Shown: piece by piece, positions 49,268 to 57,632 of the stretch
Position numbering within the stretch: the stretch's first letter is position 1
How the letters are laid out: each line of letters opens with the position of its first letter
DNA from: JACDAV01 sp964626755
GTDB lineage: Bacteria > Chloroflexota > Limnocylindria > Limnocylindrales > CSP1-4
Length of the DNA: 64,000 bases
Reading direction: 5' to 3'
NCBI GenBank assembly: GCA_964626755.1
Contig: CAZVGO010000050.1
Coordinates: 186,001 to 250,000, forward strand
Program-made: the position numbers and the translations under genes
The notes under the pieces: generated by a model
Told to the model about the DNA's origin: nothing
The model's input: only the letters and a program-made list of their open reading frames with translations
The model's database searches: none

Positions 49268-50449
49268 ATGACCGACACTGCCGCCCGACCGGCGGGCACG
49301 CCCGCCGCGAACCAGGCTGGCGCCCGCGTCAACCAGGACGCCTACGCGGAAGCCAAGGACTTCCTGCCGCTCAACGGCATCGACCACGTCGAGTTCTGGG
49401 TCGGCAACGCCCGGCAGGCCTCGGCGTACTACCGCGCCCTTTGGGGCTTCACCCCGGTTGCCTTCTCCGGGCTCGAGACCGGCGTCCGGGACCGGGCGAG
49501 CTACGTCATGCGCCAGAACGACATCACGTTCGTGTTCACGGCGCCACTCACGCCCGATGGGGAGATCGCCGAGCACGTCCGCGAGCACGGTGACGGGGTC
49601 CACGACATCGCCTTCGCCGTCGACGATGTCGAGTCGGCGTTCCGGGAGACGACGAGTCGCGGCGCCCATCCCGCCCAGGAGCCGGCCGAGCTCGACGGCG
49701 GCGAGGACGGAATCCTCCGCCGCGGTGCCGTCGGCACGTACGGCGAGACGCTCCACTCGTTCGTCGATCGGCGCGACTACCACGGCGCGTTCGCCCCCGG
49801 GTACCGGAAGGTGAAGAAGCCGGCCAGGGCCGCCGGCGGCCTGTCGCTCCTCGAGGTCGATCACTGCGTCGGCAACGTGGCCCTCGGCGAGATGAACAAA
49901 TTCGTTGACTTCTACCGCGACGTGTTCGGGTTCAGCCAGCTCATCCATTACGACGACAAAGTCATCCACACCGAGTACTCCGCGCTCATGTCGAAGGTCA
50001 TGACCAACGGCAACGGCCGGATCAAGTTCCCGATCAACGAGCCCGCGACCGCGAAGAAGAAGAGCCAGATCCAGGAGTACCTCGACTGGTACCGCTCGCC
50101 GGGCTGCCAGCACATCGCGCTCCGGACGGAGAAGATCGTCGAGACTGTCGGCCGGCTGCGCGAGAACGGGGTCGAGTTCCTCGGCCTGCCGCACGAGTAT
50201 TACGCGACGCTCGCGGACCGGGTGGGCGATGTCGGCGTGCCGATCGATACGCTCGAGGAGCTCGGGATCGAGGCCGACCGGGACGAGGAGGGCTACCTCC
50301 TCCAGATCTTCACGCGCCCCGTCCAGGACCGCCCGACGTTCTTCTTCGAGATCATCGAACGGCACGGCTCGCGCGGCTTCGGGGTCGGTAACTTCAAGGC
50401 GCTGTTCGAGGCGATCGAGCGGGAGCAGGCGAAGCGCGGGAACCTCTGA
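49268..50449 (+). CDS. hpd: 4-Hydroxyphenylpyruvate dioxygenase
   Basis: 393 residues, two vicinal oxygen chelate domains. It converts 4-hydroxyphenylpyruvate to homogentisate in tyrosine degradation. The iron ligands are predicted as His199 (EVDHCVGNV), His282 (GCQHIAL) and Glu361 (FFFEIIER). The C-terminal HGSRGFGVGNFKALFEAIE is strongly conserved. The next step, homogentisate dioxygenase, is encoded at 56.4 kb. It stands alone on the + strand after the divergent DinB gene, behind GGAG. Length is in the normal 350-400 range. Confidence 0.96.
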   Translation: MTDTAARPAGTPAANQAGARVNQDAYAEAKDFLPLNGIDHVEFWVGNARQASAYYRALWGFTPVAFSGLETGVRDRASYVMRQNDITFVFTAPLTPDGEIAEHVREHGDGVHDIAFAVDDVESAFRETTSRGAHPAQEPAELDGGEDGILRRGAVGTYGETLHSFVDRRDYHGAFAPGYRKVKKPARAAGGLSLLEVDHCVGNVALGEMNKFVDFYRDVFGFSQLIHYDDKVIHTEYSALMSKVMTNGNGRIKFPINEPATAKKKSQIQEYLDWYRSPGCQHIALRTEKIVETVGRLRENGVEFLGLPHEYYATLADRVGDVGVPIDTLEELGIEADRDEEGYLLQIFTRPVQDRPTFFFEIIERHGSRGFGVGNFKALFEAIEREQAKRGNL

Positions 50450-50525
50450 GCTCTGTTACGGCCGCTTCCTTCGCTAACTCCAAACCCTGTGCCAGTACGC
50501 AGGGTGGCGCGGCCACTCTCTCACC

Positions 50526-50999
50526 GTGCATCACGTCACCGACACCCCGGCGCCGGCGCCTTCACTGAACCGGCTCGCGGCATCGGCTACGACCCACTGC
50601 CTCACGGGCTGCGCGATCGGAGAGGTTCTCGGTCTCGTCGTCGCGTCCGCCCTCGGCTGGCCGGTCGCGGCCTCGATCGCCCTTGCTATCGTCCTGGCGT
50701 TCGCCTTCGGGTATTTGCTGACGCTGCGGCCGCTCGTCGTCGGCGGGCTCGCCCTCGGCGACGCCGCACGCCTCGCGTTTGCCGCCGACACGCTCTCGAT
50801 CACAGTGATCGAGATCACAGACAACGCGGTGATCCTGGCGGTTCCGGGAGCGATGGACGCGGGCCTCGAGGCACCACTGTTCTGGGGTGCGCTCGCCTTC
50901 TCGTTGCTGATTGCCTGGATCGTGGCGTTCCCCGTAAACCGCTGGCTGATCGCCCGAGGCCGCGGCCACGCCGTCGTGCATGGCCGCGGCCATCAGTGA
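50526..50999 (+). CDS. DUF4396 domain membrane protein
   Basis: 157 residues with four predicted helices. SATTHCLTGCAIGEVLGLVV is the conserved N-terminal motif of DUF4396, with paired cysteines (Cys25/29) and a histidine that could bind a metal. AFAADTLSITVIEITDNAVI and the last helices also match. Function unknown; family members occur near copper or heavy-metal genes. It starts with GTG. It lies between hpd and the convergent anti-sigma gene. Confidence 0.82.
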   Translation: MHHVTDTPAPAPSLNRLAASATTHCLTGCAIGEVLGLVVASALGWPVAASIALAIVLAFAFGYLLTLRPLVVGGLALGDAARLAFAADTLSITVIEITDNAVILAVPGAMDAGLEAPLFWGALAFSLLIAWIVAFPVNRWLIARGRGHAVVHGRGHQ

Positions 51000-51017
51000 G
51001 CCGGTCCCCGGGCGCGG

Positions 51018-51833
51018 CTATTGAGCCCCGACGAACTCGAGGGTGGCGAGCAGCCGATCGAGGGACGCAACGGCGGCGTCGAATTTGTCCGGCGTCGCGG
51101 CGACCACCACGTTGATGCCCTGTCCCGGGCCCGTCCGGACCTCGACGAATCGCCAGCGCTCCGGGAACGGCTGCCGATCCCACGAGCCCCCGCTCCAGCG
51201 AAATACCCTGTCCGGAGGGCCCGGATCCACGTCCATGTCGATGACGGTTGCCGGGTATCCTCCGACAGTCGTCGACCGTGGCTGCCCTACCGTGAGGAAG
51301 GTCTTGGTCCGCAGCCAGGCCACAAGATCCGCTGGCCAGGGCTCGGGTGGGTCTGCGACTCCCGCGCCGGAGACTTGCAACGACGCAATGCTTCCGACAC
51401 CTCCGACGTACGGATAACTCCACCCGATCCCGTCGTTGACGTCGAAGTCCAAACGGAAGCCGTCAACGAGCAGGAAGGAAATCGGGACCTCCATCGCCTT
51501 GGACGTGTAGACGATCTCCGTCGGCGCCGGTGATGGCGGTGTCGTGTCCGGAACCGGGGATGGGGAAGCCGTGGGAGTGCCGATCCCGGAATCGGTCGGT
51601 CGGCCGGCAATGGCCAGGGCAACGACCGCAACGAGGATGACGGCTGCCGCGGCGGCAATCATGCGCTGCGTGGTGTTCACGTGGATGTCCTTCCAGTTGA
51701 GGCGCCACGCGGGTCGCTGAGGCTGTCGCCCGATCCGGTCCGCGACCACGTCGATGACGCGATCGGGGACCTCCGTCGGACCGTCGGCGAACCAGCGGTC
51801 GAGGAGTCGTTCGATGTCGCGATCGGGCTTCAT
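51018..51833 (-). CDS. Putative anti-sigma factor, membrane-anchored
   Basis: 271 residues. A cytoplasmic N-terminal region of about 55 residues (DIERLLDRWFADGPTEVPDRVIDVVADRI) is the likely sigma-binding helix bundle. One membrane helix follows (MIAAAAAVILVAVVALAI, about 58-75), then a Pro/Ser/Thr linker and a 170-residue extracytoplasmic domain with YPYVGGVGSIASLQVSG. It overlaps the ECF sigma gene by 4 bp, which supports the pairing. It would hold the sigma factor inactive until an envelope signal is sensed. The extracellular domain matches no family I know. Confidence 0.75.
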   Translation of the reverse strand: MKPDRDIERLLDRWFADGPTEVPDRVIDVVADRIGRQPQRPAWRLNWKDIHVNTTQRMIAAAAAVILVAVVALAIAGRPTDSGIGTPTASPSPVPDTTPPSPAPTEIVYTSKAMEVPISFLLVDGFRLDFDVNDGIGWSYPYVGGVGSIASLQVSGAGVADPPEPWPADLVAWLRTKTFLTVGQPRSTTVGGYPATVIDMDVDPGPPDRVFRWSGGSWDRQPFPERWRFVEVRTGPGQGINVVVAATPDKFDAAVASLDRLLATLEFVGAQ

Positions 51834-52456
51834 GCCGAACGACCTCCCGGGATGGCAACTCGGGCGTCCGCCTCGAGGGCGGCCCGCATGGCGCGATGGG
51901 CGTGATGGAGTCGAGAGCGGGCGGTGCCCGCGGGAATGCCGAGCGTCTCGGCGATCTCGGCCGGGGCGAGGCCCACGAAGTGATGGAGCACGAGGATGGC
52001 CCGCTGTTCGGGCGGGAGCCGCCGGAAGCCACGCTCCAGCTGGTCCCGGTCGGCGATCGTGAGCAGTTCGTCCGGCGCGGCCGGCCCGTCGACCGGCAGC
52101 ACGCGGAGGTTCATGACCCGACGTCGCTCGCGCGTCGCCTGGGAGATGCAGACGTTGACCAGGAGGCGGTGCAGCCATGCGTCGAATCGGTCCGGATCGC
52201 GGAGTCCCTTCAGGTCGCGCCAGGCGATCACCAGTGCGTCCTGGAGGGCATCCTCGGCCCGATCGGCATCGCGGAGGATCCGCTGTGCGATTGCGAAGAG
52301 CCTGTCACTTCGAACGCGGATCAGGTCGACGTATGCCTCCCGATCCCCGTTTCGCGCAGAGTCGACGAGATCGCGATCCACCTGCTCTGCCCCTCGTGCG
52401 CCCAGCGGGGGGCGCCGTCCAACCCTAATGGTGGGACGCCGGCCGGCAGCGTTCAT
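51830..52456 (-). CDS. ECF sigma factor
   Basis: 208 residues of the sigma-70 extracytoplasmic function family. Region 2 contains DLVDSARNGDREAYVDLIRVR and AEDALQDALVIAWRDLKGLRDPDRFDAWLHRLLVNVC, and region 4 contains LERGFRRLPPEQRAILVLHHFVGLAPAEIAETLGIPAGTARSRLHHA. It directs RNA polymerase to a small stress regulon. It overlaps the downstream anti-sigma gene. The first codon (ATG 52456) has no obvious Shine-Dalgarno. The 30-residue N-terminal extension is basic and Arg-rich. Confidence 0.93.
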   Translation of the reverse strand: MNAAGRRPTIRVGRRPPLGARGAEQVDRDLVDSARNGDREAYVDLIRVRSDRLFAIAQRILRDADRAEDALQDALVIAWRDLKGLRDPDRFDAWLHRLLVNVCISQATRERRRVMNLRVLPVDGPAAPDELLTIADRDQLERGFRRLPPEQRAILVLHHFVGLAPAEIAETLGIPAGTARSRLHHAHRAMRAALEADARVAIPGGRSA

Positions 52457-52512
52457 TCATTACAAAGAGGGCTGGACCCTGCGGCTAGACTCGCGGCGGG
52501 AAGGAGGGTGCG

Positions 52513-53007
52513 ATGGAGTGGTACCCGTGGGTCGTGTTCGTCCACGTGGCGGCGTCATTCCTGTTCTTCATGGGCCACGGAGCCTCGATGTGGGTGTCCG
52601 ACCAGGTCCGCCGGGAGCGTGACCCGGTGCGGATCCGGTCGCTGCTCGAGCTGTCCAGCCGCAGCCTGGGGCTCGTCTACGCATCGCTCGTGGTCCTTCT
52701 CGTTGCGGGGATCGCGGCCGGAATCATGGGCGGGCACTTCGGCCGGGGGTGGATCTGGGCGGCGATCGTCGTCCTCGTCGCTCTCATCGTGCTGATGTAC
52801 GTGCTCGCGTCGCGCTACTACGGGCGCGTCCGCGAAGCCGTCGGGATCCGCTCGTACCTGACGCCGAAGGGCGCCCCTGACCCCACGCCGGCCGCCCCAC
52901 AGGAGCTCGCCGCCCTGCTCGATTCGCGGCGGTCGGACGTCATCGGGCTCGTCGGGATCCTCGGGCTCCTGGTCATCCTCTGGCTGATGTACTTCAAGCC
53001 GTTCTGA
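52513..53007 (+). CDS. Four-helix membrane protein (DUF2269-like)
   Basis: 164 residues with four predicted helices. WYPWVVFVHVAASFLFFMGHGASMWV at the N-terminus resembles DUF2269/cytochrome-like integral membrane proteins with conserved histidines (His11, His22). SLGLVYASLVVLLVAGIAAGIMGGHF follows. The histidines could bind heme or metal, but that is inference. It is divergent from the ECF sigma gene, with TAGACT at 52486 and GGAGGG before the ATG. Confidence 0.75.
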   Translation: MEWYPWVVFVHVAASFLFFMGHGASMWVSDQVRRERDPVRIRSLLELSSRSLGLVYASLVVLLVAGIAAGIMGGHFGRGWIWAAIVVLVALIVLMYVLASRYYGRVREAVGIRSYLTPKGAPDPTPAAPQELAALLDSRRSDVIGLVGILGLLVILWLMYFKPF

Positions 53008-53097
53008 CGGGCACCGAGAAACCGGGGCGCTGATCCGGGCGTATCGATGGGTGTCGCCACGCGACACACACCCCCGATTTGCCAGAGGAGATTCACC

Positions 53098-53613
53098 GTG
53101 CGCATCCGGTTGTTCCTTCCCATTGTCGCGGCGGTCGCGCTGGCCGCCTGCGCGGGCACCGCGGCGTCGCCGTCGGTGGCCGCGCCGACAGTGGCCCCGC
53201 CGACTGTGGCCCCGCCGACTGTCGCCCCGCCGACCGAGGCTCCGTCGGCCACCGTCGCCGCCGGTGCGACCACGGTGATGGTCGCCACATCCGACCTGGG
53301 CCAGATCCTCGTCGACGGGCAGGGCCGGACGCTGTACCTCTTCACCCCCGACGAGGCCGGCACTCCCACCTGCTATGACGACTGCGCCCTCGCGTGGCCG
53401 CCGCTCCTCACCGAAGGCGACATCACGGTCGGGGCGGGCCTCGACGACTCCGACTTCAGCACCGCCACCCGGACCGACGGCGGCGACCAGGTGAAGACCG
53501 GCACCTGGCCGCTCTACTACTACGCGGGCGACGAAGCCCCTGGCGATACGAACGGTCAAGGCCTCCAGGGGATCTGGTACGTCGTCAGCCCGAGCGGTGA
53601 GGCCATCCGGTAG
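53098..53613 (+). CDS. Secreted lipoprotein with COG4315-type repeats
   Basis: 171 residues from GTG 53098 behind GAGGAG. The signal peptide ends in a lipobox (LAACAG), so it is a surface lipoprotein. A Val-Ala-Pro-Pro-Thr repeat linker (about residues 27-47) is followed by the conserved COG4315 module: GQILVDGQGRTLYLF, CYDDCALAWPPLL and WPLYYYAGD. The CYDDC pair and following aromatic residues are typical of this uncharacterised extracellular family, sometimes linked to metal or redox functions. Ends at a strong hairpin terminator. Confidence 0.88.
   Translation: MRIRLFLPIVAAVALAACAGTAASPSVAAPTVAPPTVAPPTVAPPTEAPSATVAAGATTVMVATSDLGQILVDGQGRTLYLFTPDEAGTPTCYDDCALAWPPLLTEGDITVGAGLDDSDFSTATRTDGGDQVKTGTWPLYYYAGDEAPGDTNGQGLQGIWYVVSPSGEAIR
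53176..53235 (+). repeat. Four tandem 15-bp units encoding VAPPT
   Basis: Units at 53176, 53191, 53206 and 53221 (gtggccccgccgact and close variants) encode a Pro-rich linker between the lipid anchor and the folded module. Units two and three are identical, so copy number may change by slippage. Confidence 0.85.
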
Positions 53614-53637
53614 GTCCACTCCCGGACGCGCTTCAAT

Positions 53638-53663
53638 CCGGCGCCCCGACGGCGGGGCGCCGG
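53638..53663. terminator. Strong hairpin terminator after the lipoprotein gene
   Basis: CCGGCGCCCCG and CGGGGCGCCGG form a perfect 11-bp GC stem with a 4-nt loop, followed by ccctttct. It lies 25 bp after the stop. Confidence 0.85.
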
Positions 53664-53690
53664 CCCTTTCTGCCCGGATCGCCCCGGGGC

Positions 53691-53696
53691 TAGACT
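53691..53696 (+). promoter_or_regulatory. Predicted -10 element (TAGACT), leaderless promoter of the FAH gene
   Basis: TAGACT followed by six bases and the GTG at 53703. No Shine-Dalgarno is present. Confidence 0.55.
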
Positions 53697-53702
53697 CGGG
53701 GC

Positions 53703-54734
53703 GTGAAGATCGCCCATGTCCGCGAGCGGCACGGACCCGCCGGCGCTCCGTGGCGGCTGGCGGCGGCGCTGGACAACCCGCCGACCAGATGGCTCGATCT
53801 CGAGGTCGCCCGGCGGCGGCTCGCCGCGGCGGATCCCGGTCGGACCCACAACAGCGTCCTGTTCCGCTCGCCGCTCACGACGCTCGACGACCACCTCGCG
53901 GCCGGCCTGAGCGTTGAGGCGCTCGCCGAGCTCGTCGACGGATTCGAGCCCCGCGGCGGACCGGACGAGGACGACGCCGTCGTCGACGGAGCGGACCTGC
54001 GCTTCGGGCCGCCGATCCTCCGGCCGCCGTCGTTCCGCGACTTCTACGCGTTCGAGCGGCACGTCAAGACGATGTGGGAGCGACGCGGCGGGGAGGTGCC
54101 CGAGGCCTGGTATCGCCTGCCGATCTTCTACTTCAGCAATGCATCGGAGATCCGGGGTCCGGACGAGCCGGTCAACCCACCGCGCGGCTCGGCGGAGCTC
54201 GACTTCGAGCTGGAGGTCGCGGCCATCGTCGACACCCCGGCCGCGGACCTGCCGGCCGGCCGGGCGGAGGAGGCGATCGGCGGCTACACGATCCTCAACG
54301 ACTGGTCGGCGCGCGACCTCCAGCGCGAGGAGACCGCCGTCCGCCTCGGGCCGGCGAAGGGCAAGGACTTCGCGTCGACGATCGGGCCGTGGCTCGTCAC
54401 GCCTGACGAGCTGGCCTCGGCGCGCCGCGGCAAGGGCTACGACCTCGCCATGACGGCCACGGTGTGCGGCCCATCGGGCGTGACCGTGGAGGTCAGCCAC
54501 GGGACATGGGCGGACATCCAGTTCAGCTTCGGCGAGATGCTCGAGCGGGCCTCGGCGGATGTCCGCGTCCGGCCGGGCGACCTCGTTGGCAGCGGGACCG
54601 TGGGGACCGGCTGCCTTCTCGAGGTGAAGGACTCGACCCTGGGGAGGTGGCTCGAGCCGGGCGACGAGGTCGTGTTGTCGATCGAGCGGCTCGGCGAGCT
54701 GCGGAGCCCGGTCGTCGCGCGGGGGCCCGGATGA
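53703..54734 (+). CDS. Fumarylacetoacetate hydrolase family protein
   Basis: 343 residues. The C-terminal FAH domain (about 100-335) carries YFSNASEI, the metal ligand pair in ELDFELEVAAI, GYTILNDWSARDLQREE, LGPAKGKDFASTIGPWLV and GSGTVGTGCLLEV. In the tyrosine/homogentisate pathway such enzymes split fumarylacetoacetate into fumarate and acetoacetate. The nearby hpd and hmgA make that the likely job, though other acylpyruvate substrates are possible. It begins with GTG and a leaderless-type promoter. It overlaps the next PLP-enzyme gene by 4 bp. No maleylacetoacetate isomerase is in the window. Confidence 0.9.
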   Translation: MKIAHVRERHGPAGAPWRLAAALDNPPTRWLDLEVARRRLAAADPGRTHNSVLFRSPLTTLDDHLAAGLSVEALAELVDGFEPRGGPDEDDAVVDGADLRFGPPILRPPSFRDFYAFERHVKTMWERRGGEVPEAWYRLPIFYFSNASEIRGPDEPVNPPRGSAELDFELEVAAIVDTPAADLPAGRAEEAIGGYTILNDWSARDLQREETAVRLGPAKGKDFASTIGPWLVTPDELASARRGKGYDLAMTATVCGPSGVTVEVSHGTWADIQFSFGEMLERASADVRVRPGDLVGSGTVGTGCLLEVKDSTLGRWLEPGDEVVLSIERLGELRSPVVARGPG

Positions 54735-55849
54735 CCTCAATCACAGGTGCCCGGGTCGTTCCGCCGGTCATCCCGGCCGGCCTCGACACCCCCTGCCTGG
54801 TCGTCTACGTCGACGCGGTCGAGGCGAACGCCCGGCGCCTGGGCGGCGAGCTCGATGCCCGTGGGGTGCGACTCAGGCCACACGTGAAGACCCACAAGAG
54901 CATCCGGCTCGCGCGGATCCAGCTCGAGACCGGCGCGGCCGGTATCACCGTCGGCAACCTCGGCGAGGCGGAGGTCATGGCGGCGGGGGGGATCGACGAC
55001 ATCTTCGTCGCCTATCCAGTCTGGGCGGAAGGCCCGAAGGCGCCCCGACTGCGTGCGCTCCACGACGCCGTCCGCCGGTTTGCCGTCGGCGTCGACTCGG
55101 TCCCCGGAGCAGAGCGGCTGGCCGTTGCTGTCCGCGGGTCGTCCCGGCGTCTCGACGTGCTCGTCGAGATCGACCCGGGCAACGGGCGGACGGGCGTCGC
55201 CCCGGGTCGCGCGGTGGATGTCGCACTCGCGGCGCAATCCCTCGGTCTCAGGGTCGCCGGGGTCTTCGCTCACGGCGGCCACGCGTACGGCGGCCGGGAC
55301 GCGGCCGGCGCGGCTGCCGACGAGGTCGCGACGCTCGGCGCGGCCGCGGCAGCGCTGCGTCGAGCCGGGCTCGAAACCCCGATCGTGTCCGCCGGCTCGA
55401 CGCCGACCGCGGTCCTCGCGGCGCGTGGCGAGGTCAATGAGATTCGCGCCGGGACCTACCTGCTCGGGGACCGGCAGCAGCTCGCGCTGGGCTCGGCACA
55501 AGCAGACAGCCTTGCCCTGTGGGTGGCCGCCACGGTCGTGTCGACCGCCGTCCCCGGCCAGGTCGTACTCGACGCCGGCGCCAAGAGCCTGACGAAGGAC
55601 CGCCCGGAATACCTAACGGGCCATGGTCTTCTGCCTGCCTATCCCGACGCGGTCATCGATCGACTGTCGGACTACCACGGGGTCGTGCGGATTCCACCCA
55701 ACACGGCCGCGCCCGGGCTCGGCGACGTCGTCGCGATCCTCCCGAACCACGCCTGCCCGGTAGTCGACCTGTTCGACTCGTTCGTCGCCGTCCGGGCCGG
55801 GGAGATCGTCGGGGTGTGGCCGGTCGACGCCCGCGGACGGAGCGGCTGA
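54731..55849 (+). CDS. Fold-type III PLP enzyme, D-serine dehydratase/D-threonine aldolase family
   Basis: 372 residues. LDTPCLVVYVDAVEANARRL and the Schiff-base lysine K53 in RPHVKTHKS define the DSD1/D-threonine aldolase family. SAGSTPT (220-226) binds the PLP phosphate. The metal site near the end reads PNHACP (His340, Cys342). A His-x-Cys pair is what eukaryotic-type D-serine dehydratases use, while D-threonine aldolases have His-x-Asp, so a dehydratase is favoured. It is coupled to the FAH gene (ATGA) and followed by a GNAT gene 3 bp later; how it joins tyrosine catabolism is not clear. Confidence 0.85.
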   Translation: MTSITGARVVPPVIPAGLDTPCLVVYVDAVEANARRLGGELDARGVRLRPHVKTHKSIRLARIQLETGAAGITVGNLGEAEVMAAGGIDDIFVAYPVWAEGPKAPRLRALHDAVRRFAVGVDSVPGAERLAVAVRGSSRRLDVLVEIDPGNGRTGVAPGRAVDVALAAQSLGLRVAGVFAHGGHAYGGRDAAGAAADEVATLGAAAAALRRAGLETPIVSAGSTPTAVLAARGEVNEIRAGTYLLGDRQQLALGSAQADSLALWVAATVVSTAVPGQVVLDAGAKSLTKDRPEYLTGHGLLPAYPDAVIDRLSDYHGVVRIPPNTAAPGLGDVVAILPNHACPVVDLFDSFVAVRAGEIVGVWPVDARGRSG

Positions 55850-55852
55850 CCC

Positions 55853-56374
55853 GTGGCCGCCCCGACCCATCCCGCCGCCCTGACGATCGACGCGCTGACC
55901 GAGGCCGATTGGCCGGCGGTCCGGCGGATCTTCGAGGAGGGGATTGCCACCGACATCGCCACGCTCGAGATCGAGGCGCCCGGCTGGCCGGAATGGGACG
56001 CCTCGCACCGGAACGGCTGCCGGTTTGTCGCCCGGCGCGGCAGCGAGGTCGTCGGCTGGATCGCCCTGAGCGCCCCGCCGCCGCGACGCGTCTATGCCGG
56101 CGTCGCCTGGCTGAGCGTCTATGTCGCGGCCGTGGAACGGAATCGTGGCGTCGGGCGGGCGCTGTTCGATGCGCTCATCCCGGCGTCGGAGGCCGAAGGG
56201 CTGTGGACGATCCAGGCCGGGGTCATCGCCGAGAACCTGGCGAGCCTCGCCCTCCACGAGCGGGCGGGCTTCCGGCGGATCGGCGTCCAGGAGCGGCTCG
56301 GGCGGGACCGCGGCGGCCGGTGGCGCGACGTCGTGCTCCTCGAGCGCCGCAGCCGAACCGTCGGCGGACCGTGA
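55853..56374 (+). CDS. GNAT-family N-acetyltransferase (phosphinothricin acetyltransferase-like)
   Basis: 173 residues from GTG 55853, 3 bp after the previous stop. The GNAT fold shows IDALTEADWPAVRRIFEEGI at the start, VAWLSVYVAAVERNRGVGRALFDALI with the acetyl-CoA loop RNRGVGRAL, and LALHERAGFRRIGVQERLGR, typical of the Pat/MddA branch. It acetylates amino groups, for example of amino-acid analogues. Its place in a tyrosine-degradation operon may be incidental. Confidence 0.9.
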   Translation: MAAPTHPAALTIDALTEADWPAVRRIFEEGIATDIATLEIEAPGWPEWDASHRNGCRFVARRGSEVVGWIALSAPPPRRVYAGVAWLSVYVAAVERNRGVGRALFDALIPASEAEGLWTIQAGVIAENLASLALHERAGFRRIGVQERLGRDRGGRWRDVVLLERRSRTVGGP

Positions 56375-56406
56375 TGCCCGGGTAGGATTGCCCCGGAGGA
56401 GCGCCG

Positions 56407-57630
56407 ATGTTCTACCTGTCGCTCGGCAGTGTGCCCCACAAGCGCCATACGCAGCACCGCGCTCCCGACGGCTCGCTCTACGCCGAGGAGCTATTCGGGG
56501 TCGAGGGCTTCACCGGGCGCAGCTCGCTGCTCTACCACCTCGTGCCGCCGACCCGGACGCACAAGGTCGAGGCGGTCCGCCGGGTCAAGCTCGACGAGGC
56601 CGACGACGACGCCCATCGTCACCGCCTGATCAACACGAAGGAGCTCGCGCCGAAGGGCGATGCGATCTCCGGCCGCGTCCCGCTGTTCTACAACGCCGAC
56701 GTCGTCATGGGCGTCGTCCGGCCCTCGACCGAGATGCCGAGGAACACGTTCTACCGGAACGGCCAGGCGGACGAGATGGTCTTTGTCCACGAGGGCACCG
56801 GCACCTGGGACACGGTGTTCGGCCGGTTCCGGTATGGCCCGGGGGACTACCTCGTGAGTCCCATCGGGACGACCTGGCGGCTCGAGCCCGACAAGGGCAG
56901 CGCCCAGCGAATGCTCTGGCTCGAGGCCCCCTCGGAGCTGGAGCCGCCGAAGCGCTATCGGAACGACTACGGCCAGCTCCTCGAACACTCGCCGTACAGC
57001 CAGCGCGACATCCGGGCCCCGGAGTGGATCGACGCCCGGACGGACAGCGGGGAGTTCGTCGTCCACGTGAAGGTCCGCGACCGGATCACGGCCTACCACT
57101 ACCGGCATCACCCGTTCGACGTCGTCGGCTGGGACGGCTACCTGTGGCCCTACGTCTTCAACATCGGCGACTTCGAGCCGATCACCGGGCGGGTCCACCA
57201 GCCGCCACCGGTCCACCAGACATTCCAGGCCCGGAACTTCGTCGTCTGTTCGTTCGTGCCGCGCAAGTTCGACTATCACCCGCTCGCGATCCCGGCACCC
57301 TACAACCACTCGAACATCAACAGCGACGAGGTCATCTACTACGTGGCCGGCAACTTCATGAGCCGGCGCGGCGTGGAAATCAGCTCGTTCACGCTGCATC
57401 CCGCGGGCATTCCCCACGGCCCGCATCCGGGCACAGCCGAGGCGTCAATCGGCAAGGAGAGGACCGAGGAGCTCGCGGTCATGGTCGACACGTTCCATCC
57501 GCTCCGCCTGACCAGGCAGGCCAAGGAGATGGACGACCACCGCTACCCGTACAGCTGGCTGCCGCCGGAGGACGCCGGGGCCGAGGCGGCGGAGCTGGCC
57601 CAACGCGGCCCCGAGGCGTTCCCGGACTGA
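56407..57630 (+). CDS. hmgA: Homogentisate 1,2-dioxygenase
   Basis: 407 residues, cupin fold. It opens the ring of homogentisate to maleylacetoacetate. The predicted iron ligands are His301 (PYNHSN), Glu308 (SDEVIYY) and His337 (GIPHGPHPG). VPLFYNADVVMGVVRP and VHEGTGTWDTVFG are also conserved. It is behind GGAGGAG with a TAGGAT -10 box at 56383-56388, so it has its own promoter although closely packed behind the GNAT gene. It supplies the substrate for the maleylacetoacetate/FAH steps. Confidence 0.95.
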   Translation: MFYLSLGSVPHKRHTQHRAPDGSLYAEELFGVEGFTGRSSLLYHLVPPTRTHKVEAVRRVKLDEADDDAHRHRLINTKELAPKGDAISGRVPLFYNADVVMGVVRPSTEMPRNTFYRNGQADEMVFVHEGTGTWDTVFGRFRYGPGDYLVSPIGTTWRLEPDKGSAQRMLWLEAPSELEPPKRYRNDYGQLLEHSPYSQRDIRAPEWIDARTDSGEFVVHVKVRDRITAYHYRHHPFDVVGWDGYLWPYVFNIGDFEPITGRVHQPPPVHQTFQARNFVVCSFVPRKFDYHPLAIPAPYNHSNINSDEVIYYVAGNFMSRRGVEISSFTLHPAGIPHGPHPGTAEASIGKERTEELAVMVDTFHPLRLTRQAKEMDDHRYPYSWLPPEDAGAEAAELAQRGPEAFPD

Positions 57631-57632
57631 TC

